In this document: positions 26,104 through 38,100 of the stretch, in pieces
How the letters are laid out: the number at the start of each line of letters is the position of its first letter
Position numbering within the stretch: the first letter of the stretch is position 1
From: Forficula auricularia
Taxonomy: Eukaryota; Arthropoda; Insecta; Dermaptera; Forficulidae
Reading direction: 5' to 3'
Length of the DNA stretch: 64,000 bases
NCBI GenBank assembly: GCA_024734495.1
Contig: JALMQS010000435.1
Span: 868,001 to 932,000, forward strand
The notes under the pieces: model-generated
The model's database searches: none
What the model was told of the DNA's origin: nothing
The model's input: the letters and a program-made list of their open reading frames with translations, nothing else
Program-made: the position numbers and the translations under genes

Positions 26104-29100
26104 ATATAATTATTTTTTAAAATTACATTATTTTGGATTATAGCAATAAATCAATGATTCAAAACATCTTCATTGAAAAGCAAAGAAGAAATGTCAGGAT
26201 ATCAGAAACTGTGGGGAGTTTGATTGAAAATGATAAATTCACAATTAGTATCTTAAATAAAAACTTGTTGTATGATTTCAAGCTCAAGAATCATTTTATT
26301 TATGTTATTTAATATAAAAAGTGTAATATCAATTATAAATGTATATTGTATATTCATTGAATAAATCCAAATTAAAAACAGTTTTACCTGTGTTAATTTT
26401 TATTTAAAGTACTTATTCAAATTACATATTTTCAGGACTTGATTGATTATTATGCTAGAGGGGGCATCAAAATTTTTGAGGCTTGACTCAAAAAAGGTTT
26501 GGAACGCCACAATTATAATAAGTTAATTTTAGCCCGCCAGGCAATGAAAATAAATTTGATCTGGTCAACAAAGAAATTTTATTTAGTGTTGTTATATTTT
26601 GTTATTTTTCTCAATGTCAAAAATAAACGTAGTTTATTAAAGTATTTATACCAAATGCCACTAACAAGATTGTCAAAAAATAAAATAAAAAAGTGTTGCT
26701 AGTGAGTGAAGAAATATGGATTATAAAAAAGAAAAGTTGATTTGTTTGTGTGTTTTTGACGTTTTCGCTCTAAAAATACTTATCCATTGAGATTAAACTT
26801 TTTCTACTCATCTCCTGAGTGACATAAGAAAAGTTCATCACGCTTTATTGAAGCTGAGCAGTGATGGGAGATATTTTTATTTAAATATATAATTATTTTT
26901 TCTCTAAAAGATTATATAACAGTATTATATCATTGAAAAAATATCTACATAATGTACTATATATAAATTTAAAATGGATTTTATATTTATACGCGTTTCC
27001 AGGGGGGGAGGGGCACTATATATAAATAATAATTGACGAAAATCTAATTTAAAATATCTTTCAAAATTCTATTTAATTTTACTTTTATTCCAATATTTTA
27101 TTATACCTTCATTATTAAAAAAAAAAAGTTTTTTCTCAAAAAAAACTTTTGGCCACTCCACAGAAAAAAAAATTCTTGATACGTGCCTGTACGACATAAA
27201 TAGTAGTCTCTAAAGCGTAAACTTTATTAGTTGTATTTATATTATGTGACCGTCCTTCAAGTGATAAACGATAGACATTTCAAAAGCCTTCGATATGGTC
27301 TGGCACAAAAATCTTCTTGCCAAATTGACCTCCGTCGGCCTTGCACCGAAACTCTGTAAGTTGCTCGAAAGTTTTCTTTCAGACCGTAGTATTAAGGTTG
27401 TCATCGATGGAATATCATCTTCCCCCTTCCACACCAACGCTGGAGTTCCTCAGGGATTGGTTATCTCCCCTACGGTTTTTCTTATCTATATCAACGACCT
27501 TCTAAACTTGCCCTTCAATCCGGTACATTGTTACGCAGATGACAGCACCCTACATAACGCCCCTGCATCGCATAAAAACCGTGCCGACATTGCCTCTTCA
27601 ATTAATTTAGACTTATGCAAACTTAAAAACTGTGGTTCCCAAAACTTAGTTAACTTCAATGCAGGGAAAACTCAGTGTTGCCTTATTTCTAGGCGCGTCG
27701 ACAGAAACCTCCCAAACATATCATTCGACTCATACTCACTAGAATTCAGTGATAAAATTTCAATGCTAGGCGTAACTCTAGGGTCTGACCTTTCATGGAA
27801 TGACCATATCTCAACCACTGCTAAAGCTGCAGCGCGCAAGCTTGGTCTCCTATTTAGGTCTAGACGCTGTTATACTCCCAGTCAACTTCTTATACTGTAT
27901 AAGGCTCAAATTCGTCCCTGTCTCGAATATGGCTCTCATCTGTGGAGCATTCTCTTGCTACACTGGATGCAATTCAGAAGCGAGCAATTAAACTAATAGG
28001 AGACCCGGCTCTAACCAACTCACTCGACTCCCTAGCTCACCGAAGAACCGTTTCTGCCCTTTCCCTGTACTACAGATACTATCACGGTGTCTGTTCAGTC
28101 GAGCTGAAATCAATTATCCCCCCTAATGCCCTCTTTACGAGAAACACGCGGTTTTCTAACGCTCAGCACCCCTTCGCTGTCAAATTGGATAAAAGTCGAA
28201 CAAGCGCTTTCGCCAACTCTTTTATCCCTATGACCTCCAGAGACTGGAACTCGCTCCCTGCCACCATCTTTCCCACGACTTATAACATTCAGCTATTTAA
28301 GACCCGTATCAACAGATACCTTCGACCCTCGCCCAACCCATAAAATTCTTTCTTCTTCTTTTCACGATGGAGGGGCCAACCAAGGCCTTTAGGGGTTGCA
28401 CCTTTTTGGTGTAACTCCTTCTCTCATCATTATCATAAAAAAAAAATGGCTTAACTATGAGTAACACTGCTGCAAATCTTAAGTAGTGTTTCACTATTTC
28501 TTAAAAATGTAATAAATAAGTACTCAATAATGTCAAAGATTTAGTTTTAAAATAGTATTATATAAAATGTTCTTAAAAAATCTAGGAGGCACAGTGATTG
28601 GATCAGAGAAGATATTCTGTTTAAAATACGCGGACGATGTGGCTATAATGGCAGATGTAGCGGCCCACTGTTGCTTTGGCGACGAGCCTTTAGACACGGC
28701 CGCTAGATGACTCAGTCAGATCGTTGCGACATTTTTGCATGACTGATAATATATCAGTCATGCTATAAGTGGAGCAACTCGATCTCGGCTGAGCATCGAA
28801 TCGAGCATCGAATCATCGATCGCATCGAATCCATCGGATCCATCGGATCGCAATCGATTGGAAGGAGGGGCCAACCGCCAACTAGTAGACCCTCCCCCGC
28901 TAACAAAGCGGATGGCGCCCAGCCCGGCTTTCCATCAGGGCACAAACAACGCCCTGCACACACGCAAATCATTGTTAGGACCCCATCGACTTGGTGGGGG
29001 GCGCGGACACGCACCACACAGCACTCAGCACTCACGAGCGCCCTAACAGCAGATATCGAAGATGGAATGAGAGATATGATTAAAGAATTGGAAAAATACA

Positions 29101-32100
29101 CCCAAAACAATGAACTATGAATTATTTGCAAAAAAAAAAAAAAAAAAATAATAATGTGCTTTAGGAATAGAACAAGAAAAAAATAAAAATATTGATTGGT
29201 ATATAAACAAAGAAAAAGTAGACCAAGTGAATAATATAAAATATTTGGGATATCTGTTTAACGAAAATAACAACCACAATAAACACATAGAGAAGCAAAT
29301 AAAGAAGGCAAAAAAAAAAAATTTTTATACAACTTGGAGCGTAATAAAGAGAGAGATTTAAATAAGAAAATTTACTTATTTGAGTCACTAATTAAATCAA
29401 TTATAATGTATGGAGTAAAAACTGGGGATGGGAGGAAAAAAAAGAAATAGAAAAGATACAAGGAGAATTCTTTAAATTAATAATGGGGGTGAAGAGAAAC
29501 ACACCGGACTACATATGGAGGAGAGAGATGGGAAGAATAAAGCTAAGAACATACCAGGCGAAAAGACTAGGCAACTATATACTAAACATATTAGAAATGG
29601 AAGAAAGCAGATGGCCAAAGGGAAATAGTAAGAAACATCAACAACAAGAATGACTCAAGATGGGGTGCCAATTTTAAAAGAAGATGGGAGGAATGGGGAG
29701 AACTAGAAATACCTACAAAAGTGATGAGCTGGGAAGCTGAGAGGACCAGAGATACTATGAAAAAAGCTATAAAGAAAGGCATAGAACAAGAGATACAAGA
29801 GGACTGGACGAAAATAGAAAACTCTTCTTATTTTTCAGTATACAAAAAAATCTAAGAAGAAATCGGAAGAGAGAATTACTTTGAGTGGGAGAATGTGAAA
29901 GAGAGTGAGATAAAGATATGGAGAAGAGCGATATGTGGCAACACATGTAATCTTGGGAGATTCGGAGGGAATAATGAAGGAGGAGGAGAAGAAGATGAAA
30001 GAAGAAAGGAAGACACTTGGAAGGGGCTGGAAGTTCAACTGAGGAAGGGAACGATGGGGAGAGAAATAATGGAATTCCTGAAGCAGGAAGAAAACAAATA
30101 TTCGATGGAGGTCGCAAAAGAAAAGAGGAATTAGATTGTGTTAATAAAACTATGTATAATTTGTCCCAAAGCCCAAAATGGGTATGTACTTTTGTATAAA
30201 TGGAATAAATAATAAGTAAAATTTTCTCATTAAGATTTTAATTTAAAAATAATTTATTAATTTTTTTTTTTCTATTAAATACATAAAGTTCTTCAATGAA
30301 AATAATCTTAAAACTTTTATTAAATATCCATTGGATTTTTAATAAACGTTTGGAGATTGTTTTTATAAAAGAACTGTATTTATGTGATATTAATTTCCTA
30401 ATAATTTTAGGTTTGTTCATTAAAAATCTTGGAATTGTGGAATCAATTTTGTTTATGGTCAGCCTGCTTTAATATACGCCTCAAAGTCAATGTAAGACAT
30501 CCCTTTCATTGTAAGTAACAAATAGACATGTTTTTATTTGCTCCGTACTTGAATGTTTTTTTGAGTGGTCTAATTTTCAAAGCTTTCTAATTATTTTACA
30601 TAAATCTATTCGTTAAAAATTCTTCTTTCTAGTGATATAATTTACTTAATTTTAATCTTCGTAATTTAATTAATATTTGTAATTATTTGTTTGGCCAATC
30701 AAATAATTGGCTAAACATTTCCATTTATTTTATTTTAATTTTAATTCAATTCGTTACATTGTGTTTGAAGACAAGAGGATCATCTCACAAACCATAAGTT
30801 TCGAATTTCAATTGACTTTCTTTCTCTCTTTAATACATTGCGTTTGAAATAATTTTTAATTATAACAATAATATTATTTATTCATTATTGCATGTTGTTT
30901 CATTTTATTTTTAATTGAATTAATCAATTAAAATCCTGTTAATTAATTAATTCTGTTTATTATTCTTTTAGCTGTTAGGTAAATAGAAAATTGGCTGATA
31001 AATTTACAACTATTTGCCAATATTTTATTAGTTCTTTTTTTGTCTCTTTTGGACAGAGGAGTTTTGTAACTCGTCCTTTCATTTAGAGATAAGAAAAACA
31101 AGGGTTGGATTTGAAATTAGGCAGAAATAAGGATATCTCTGCGTTGCTAAGGTAAACATTTTGTTTATTTTCAAAAAAAAAAAAGATTTTTTTTTTTTTT
31201 TTTAGATATGGTTGAAATATATAGTGATTCAAAAATTGAGACTAGGAGTATAGGTGTTGGAACCAGTGATAGATTTCTTTCCGAAGATGATAGTTTAGAA
31301 AAGATGAAAGAGAAAATTGATATTTTGGAGAAGGAATTGGTTCAGGTTCGAGAAGAGTTAGATACTATTAGAAATGTTATTGGCCAAGGCCAGATTAATT
31401 CGGCGGTCTGTCAAGAGAGAGATATTTTACTAGATAATTCAGGGGTTAGAGAAATTGATAATAGAGTTTTAATTCTAGGAGATAGTTTATTTAAATATTC
31501 GGCATCTTATACTGCATCCCGGGGGTTTAGTTCATGGTGTTTCCCCGGTATAAGATTTGAACAGTTGGAAAATATGGTAGAGAGGTATGTAGGGGCTAGA
31601 AAGGATTTAGTTTTTATTCATGTAGGCACGCATAATATCTATGATATTACTGCTGAGGTATTCCGTTTAAAATTTGATAGATTAGTTATTTCTCTTAGAA
31701 ATAAATTTCAGGGAGCAAAATTAATATTTAGTGGTATAATTTATAGAAGGGATGTAGATTTTAGAAGGATTAATTGGGCAAATCATATTTTAGAAAGTGT
31801 CTGTTTCAAGTATGGTTGTAAGTTTATAAATTCAAATAGTTATTTAGATTATAAAGATTTAGGCAAGAATGGTATTAATTTAAATAGGTCTGGTTCCTAC
31901 AAGTTAGGGAAGGTGTGTATTGATAGTATACTGGAATATCAAAAAAACTAAATGGAGGGGGTAAGAGGACAATTTTCAGAAATAGAAATCAGAGATTTAA
32001 GTTGTTAATAATAAATTGTAGAAGTATCTTGAATAAAATTCTAAATTTTGGACAACATGTGGATTTAATTAATCCAGATGTTATTGTTGGTACAGAATCT

Positions 32101-35100
32101 TGGCTTAGGGAGGAGATTTCGAATAATGAGGTATTTCCTAAGGGTTATATAGTTTATAGAAGGGATAGGCAGTCTGGTAGAGGGGGTGGTGTCTTTATAG
32201 CAGTCAAGGATTCGCTTCCAAGTAGTTTAAATTTTTTAGATTTACAAGAGGAGATGTTAGGGGTGAATGTGAAATTTGGACTTATAAGTAGGGTGATTGT
32301 TGGGTTATATAGATCTCCTAGTCAGGACTTCAAAATTTTAGAAAACTTAGATAATTTTTTAAATTGTACATCTATGCGAAGTAAGGATATTTTAGTTTGT
32401 GGAGATTTAAATTTGCCTAATGTAAATTGGTCATCTGCGACAAATAGTAATTCTCTTGCTCAAATTTTGGTTGATGATATTTTCAAAAGTAGAAATTTTA
32501 TCCAAATTGTTAGGGAGGGGACTAGGAAGAGGTCCAGTGGGCAAGCGTCTGTCCTCGATGTCTGTTTAACCAACTTTGATAGTGATAATATGAGAGTCAC
32601 TATTGAAGATGGAATTAGTGATCATTATTCTGTGGTAATAGAATATTTGGGATCAGTTAGTCAGTCTCTAACCTTCGAAAAGAAGCATTGGCTGTATAGA
32701 TTAGGAGATAAAATGGGATTTAATAATTTTTTGGAATCTAAATTTTTAGAATGGTCTGTAATTCGGGATGTAGATCAGCAATGGGATGGGCTTATGAATC
32801 TTTTGGAAGAAGGAAAATATAAATTTATTCCCTCTAAATTAGTTAAAGTGGGTAACGAACCTGTTTACTATGATAGAACCATTAAGAATTTAAAACGGAA
32901 ATGTAGGATAGCATATTCTAATAGGAATAAGTCTTCGAATCATAAAAGAAAATTCCGAGAGCTAAATAGGCTGTTAATTGAAAAAAAGAATTTGGCTAGA
33001 GTTAATTATTTGAATAATTATATAGATAGGAATAGTAGTAATAGAAATTGGTTTAATGTTTATTCGTTTCTTAAGGAATTAAATGTTTCGGCAAATGTCC
33101 CTGCGCTTTTAGGGGATGATGGTGAATTGGTTGAGGATAATGTGTTGAAGGCAAATTTATTAAATAGACAGTATTCGTCCGTTTTTGTAGCTCTAGAGGA
33201 GGGTGAGTTAGTTGATGGAGGTTCTAGTGATAGTCAGATGGAGGATTTAGTCATTTTAGAATCGGATGTAGCATTAGGTATTAAGAGGTTAAAACCAGGA
33301 AAGTCCTCGGGGGAGGATGAAATTAATAGTGATCTCTTGAAATTTGTAGTGGATAGTATTTCAAAATTTTTATGTTTACTTTTTAATAGATGTTTGGATG
33401 AGGGAACTATGCCTATTGGTTGGAAAAGAGCGTTAGTTATTCCTGTTTATAAAGGGGGAGATAAGAGCTTAGCTTGTAATTATAGGCCAGTGAGTTTAAC
33501 AAGTCTGGTGGGCAAAATTTTAGAGAGGTTGGTAGACTCTCATATCCGCTCGTATTTGGAAGGGCAAGGATGGTTCTATCATAGGCAACATGGTTTTAGA
33601 AAAAATTATTCCTGTAATTCTCAATTAGTTTCTTTTATTCAGGAATTACAGGAAGCTTTAGATAAAAGTCAGTGTGTAGATGCAGTATTTTTGGACTTTG
33701 CCAAGGCTTTCGATAAAGTCAGTCATAAAATTATTTTAGAAAAATTAAACTCGTCAGGGTTGTCTGTTAAGTTAATTAAATTTATTCGGTGTTTTCTTAG
33801 GGATAGAACTCAAATTGTAAAAGTGGGTAATGGTCTGTCTGATAGAGTAGATGTCACGTCTGGGGTGATTCAAGGTAGTGTTCTGGGTCCTCTTCTTTTT
33901 CTTATATATGTAAATGATTTGCCTTCTATCGTGCAATCATCTATTAGGCTTTTCGCGGATGATTGTGTCGTATATAGAGTAATTGATAATGATTGTGATA
34001 GCCTTACTTTACAGAATGACCTGGATCAAATTGAAGGATGGTGTAGATCCAATTCAATGGAACTAAACCATTCCAAGTCAAATTTGGTTAGATTTAGTAC
34101 TAGAAATCTGGTTAGTCCTCAAAATTATTACATTGGTGGAAATATTATAAATGAATCTAAATTTTATAAATATTTAGGCATACATATTCAGGCAAATTTA
34201 AAGTGGGATATGCATATTAGTTATATAGTCAATAAGGCTTATAGGAAATTGGGAATGTTTGGTAGAATTTTGAAGGGTACATCTAGAGAAGTTAAGTCAA
34301 AAGTTTATTTAACTTATGTAAGACCTAATTTAGAGTATTGTTCTGTGGTTTGGGACAAACATCCACAACGATTAGAGAGAAAAATTGATATGGTACAAAG
34401 GAGGGCGGCTAGATTTGTTTTTGGTAAATTTGATAGGTTTAGTAGTGTCACTTCAATGATTAATGAATTAGGATGGTCTAGCTTATTGGAGAGAAGGGAA
34501 TGGGCTAAATTGAAAGTGATTTTCAAAGCCTATGAGGGTTTTAGGAGTTGGGAGGAAATAGCGAATAGATTTCAGGAACCAAATTATTTAGGTAGAGCTG
34601 ATCATAGAAAAAAGATTCGTAAGCCAAGATTCTTGAAAAATATCGGTTTACATTCAATTGTAGGATCTGGCATTGATTTGTGGAACAATCTGTCTGTTAC
34701 TACTTGGGATTATAGTCCTCTGCCCCCTATGATTAAATCAATTATAAATTTTGTCAAGTCCTAATGTCCTAGAGTTGTGCAAAATTTTATTTAGTTCTCA
34801 CAAGCAGAGATTAGGTGAGGTAGAGAAAGGTCATACCATCCTTGTTAAGGTTTTGACCAGGTTTCCTTAACAACTTATGGCAAATGCCGGGATGGCTAAT
34901 GCGTCGCTTGCTCCTGGTATCGGGTTTTTGCGCGGAATTTTTAAATTACTTTTTGTTTTTTGATGGAAATCTATGGTCATGTTATTTATTAATGAGCATA
35001 CATTTCTATTTTTTTATTTTTTATTTTTTTTTTTTTACTTGTTTATTATTTTTTAAATTGTTGTAATTAATTTGTATTGATGTTTATTAATGTATTGTAG

Positions 35101-38100
35101 CTAGATTGTATTGATGTTTGGAGGACCTAGCCACCGAGGACTTGTGCCTCTAAGCAGGTCGAGAAATAAAGATTTATTTATTTATTTATTATTTATTTAT
35201 TTAAAGAATCAAGAGTTAAAAATTAATAGATACTATAGAATAGATAAAAAGTGACAGAAGAAATAGTAGGTATTAATCATTTTCCTATATTTGGAAGATA
35301 AGTTATCTAAGGAGTTCTTAGGTGTTTTCTTTCATGATTCTAAAATCGGATCCATGCCTTGCAGTCACGCCCGCACTTCTAACGGATGAAGACAGACGAG
35401 ATAGATAGAAGCAGGAGAGTTATCTCCAGCTTTAGCATGGCGTCTTCATCTCTTTATTCTGTATCTGTCTGTTCATTTCGTATGTTCTTGGTGTATTAAA
35501 GAGTGCCAGATTTGGCGGTGGCTAGTAAGTCACTCCCAGTAATCGGATTGATAACCAATATTAAACTTTTGCAAGAAGAAAATTAATAAGTGGAAAATAT
35601 TGGATAAGTGCCGAAGCACTTCATTTGGACTGAATTAGAGCTGTCTTCCTCTTTTCCGAATCATGATTTTCAATCATTCAAGACCCAGGTACATAGGCAC
35701 CTTCGTCTCCACCCTATCAATTGATCACTCTCTACTCTTCTTTAATAAAGATAAGAGTAAATAAATATTATATGTAATATTCATTTACTATGAGTTAAGA
35801 CAAGGATGTGTGCTGTCACCCATGATTTTCAACTTATACATAGAAGAAGCGATTAAAGAATTCAAAGACAAAATTGATACAGGTATAGAAATCCAAGGTC
35901 AAAAGATCGCTATGTTAAGATTTGCCGATGACATTGCCCTTCTAGGAAGCAATAAAAAAGAATTAGAGGACGCCTTGAATGGAATTAACCAAATCCTAAT
36001 AGAAGAAATCAAAATGAAAATAAACAAGAATAAAACCAAGGTCCTAGTATGTACAAAAAAAGAACAAACGAGACAGGAATGCATCAAAATTAACCAAGAA
36101 AACCTAGAAGGAGTTAAGGAATTCCGCTACCTAGGAAGTAAAATAACATGGGATGGGAGGAGCAAAAACGAAATTAAATCAAGAATTGCCCAAGCAAAAA
36201 TGGGGTTTAATTCAAAACAAAAACTACTATGCTCCTCCTCAATCAGCTTAGCAAACAGGAAGTTGCTATTGAAGACATATGTATGGAGCATAGCCATGTA
36301 CGGGTGTGAAACCTGGACAATTGGAAAAGCGGAGAGAAAGAGATTGGAGGCTTTCGAAATGTGGTGCTACAGAAGAATGATGAATATCAAATGGATGGAT
36401 AAAATCACAAATGAAGAAGTTCTTGGAAAAATCGGAGAAAGAAGAACCTTGTGGAACAGTCTGAAGAAGAGAAGAGGTCAGATGATGGGGCACACACTGA
36501 GACATGGGGGACTGCTTAGGGATATCTTGGAGGGGGAGGTGGGAAAGAAAAGGGGAAGGGGAAGACCCAGATTAGAATATTTCAACCAAATAATTGGGGA
36601 TATGGGATGCCAGACATTTAGAGAGGTTAAACAGCTGGCGGAGGACAGAGTCGAGTGGAGACGGATTGTTGCATCAAACCAGTCTTAGGACTGTATACTC
36701 AATGATGATGATGAGTTAAGGATTCTTGGTCACTTGTTTCACATTAAAATTAAAAAAATTAAAAGATGTAAATTTTTCACCTTGCACCAACACCACAATC
36801 TCTACTAATTACCCTTCTTTACACTAATGCAAGGGTCTGTCAAGACCTAAAGGTGCTGCATTTTCTCGGTGGGCCCTTTCTTACAATCAAATGCATTAAT
36901 AAGAAAAAAAAAATTATAATAAGGATTTCTATTGTTAAAAAATATAAGACTGATTTTTATTCAATCAAAATGTATGATAGAAATTAAGAGCGGTTCAAAA
37001 ATTGAAAAGGTACAAAATATAGAGATTTAATAAAAAATATCTCCTAGTAACTAGAATATAATTAAAAGATGTAACATCAGAAACATAAGCTCCCCTTGTC
37101 AAGAAGAGAAATTTCAGGATTATTCCCCATGGCTAAAACATTATAATAACTTTTTTTGGGTAAAAACAAATTATATATTATAAATATAAATGTTAATTGC
37201 TAACAACTAAATATTATTTCTCTATTTTTCCTTGATTTGCTAATTTGTTGGTGAAATGCTTTTATATTTCAGCCCNNNNNNNNNNNNNNNNNNNNNNNNN
37301 NNNNNNNNNNNNNNNNNNNNNNNNNNNNNNNNNNNNNNNNNNNNNNNNNNNNNNNNNNNNNNNNNNNNNNNNNNNTTTTTTTTTTCTTTTTTTTTTTTAT
37401 TTTTTGGTTTATTTTTTTTTTTTTTAACCCCCCCCCCCCCCCCCCCCCCCCTCCTGTGGTGCTAAAGAAGATTTGGTTTGGATTAATAAAAAGAATTACG
37501 AATGAAGAAATTAGAGAAAAGTTAACATTTGTAAGAATTTGGTGAAGAAAAGCTCAAATAAGAAAATACATCTAAAATGGCTGAGGAAAATCTTGGAAGG
37601 TAATTTACAAAAGAGAAGTGGAAAAGAAAGATTATAATTTATATTCTCCAAATAATGAAGATTTAGGAAGAGGAACTTGTATATCGATAAAAGAATTGGA
37701 TTACAAAAGAATGAGCTAGAGCAGCTCTTGCGTCAGTGCCCCAGTCTTCGGAATGATGAGCTATAACGATGATTCAACTGAACCACAATTAATTTAATTA
37801 ATACTTGTCTAACGTGATCTTTTGTTATGTTTATGATTACTTATAATTATAATAATATGCAGGGTGAGATATGTAACTGTTAAAGCTTGTATACAGGGTG
37901 AGAATAAAAACATTTATATATATAGATACATGTTTATTCTCATCAAGTAGAGGGCTACCTAATTGATTTCTTCATAATTTGAAATACTTATTTAGAACGG
38001 GGTCAGCTAAACTTTAGTAGAGAGGGTCAAAATAATAATAAATAAGTGTAAGACTAAGATTTCTCTAAGTAAAAAGTACAAAGAAGCAAAGAAAATAATA

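Larger units (their letters stand above)
31190..35205 (+). mobile_element. CR1-like LINE, near full length
   Basis: A non-LTR retrotransposon with intact ORF1 (SGNH esterase-like) and ORF2 (endonuclease-RT), then a 3' UTR of about 400 nt ending GAGAAATAAAG plus a (TTTA)n tail at 35,170-35,205. ORF1 with an esterase domain and the FADD RT box suggest the CR1 group. No in-frame stop interrupts either ORF, so the insertion is recent or the copy is still competent. It sits in the largest RNF19 intron in the same-strand direction as the kinase gene. Confidence 0.85.

Noticed and set aside
37376..37460. Poly-T / poly-C stretch read as Phe- and Pro-rich peptide
   Set aside because: Homopolymers beside an assembly gap, likely sequence error.
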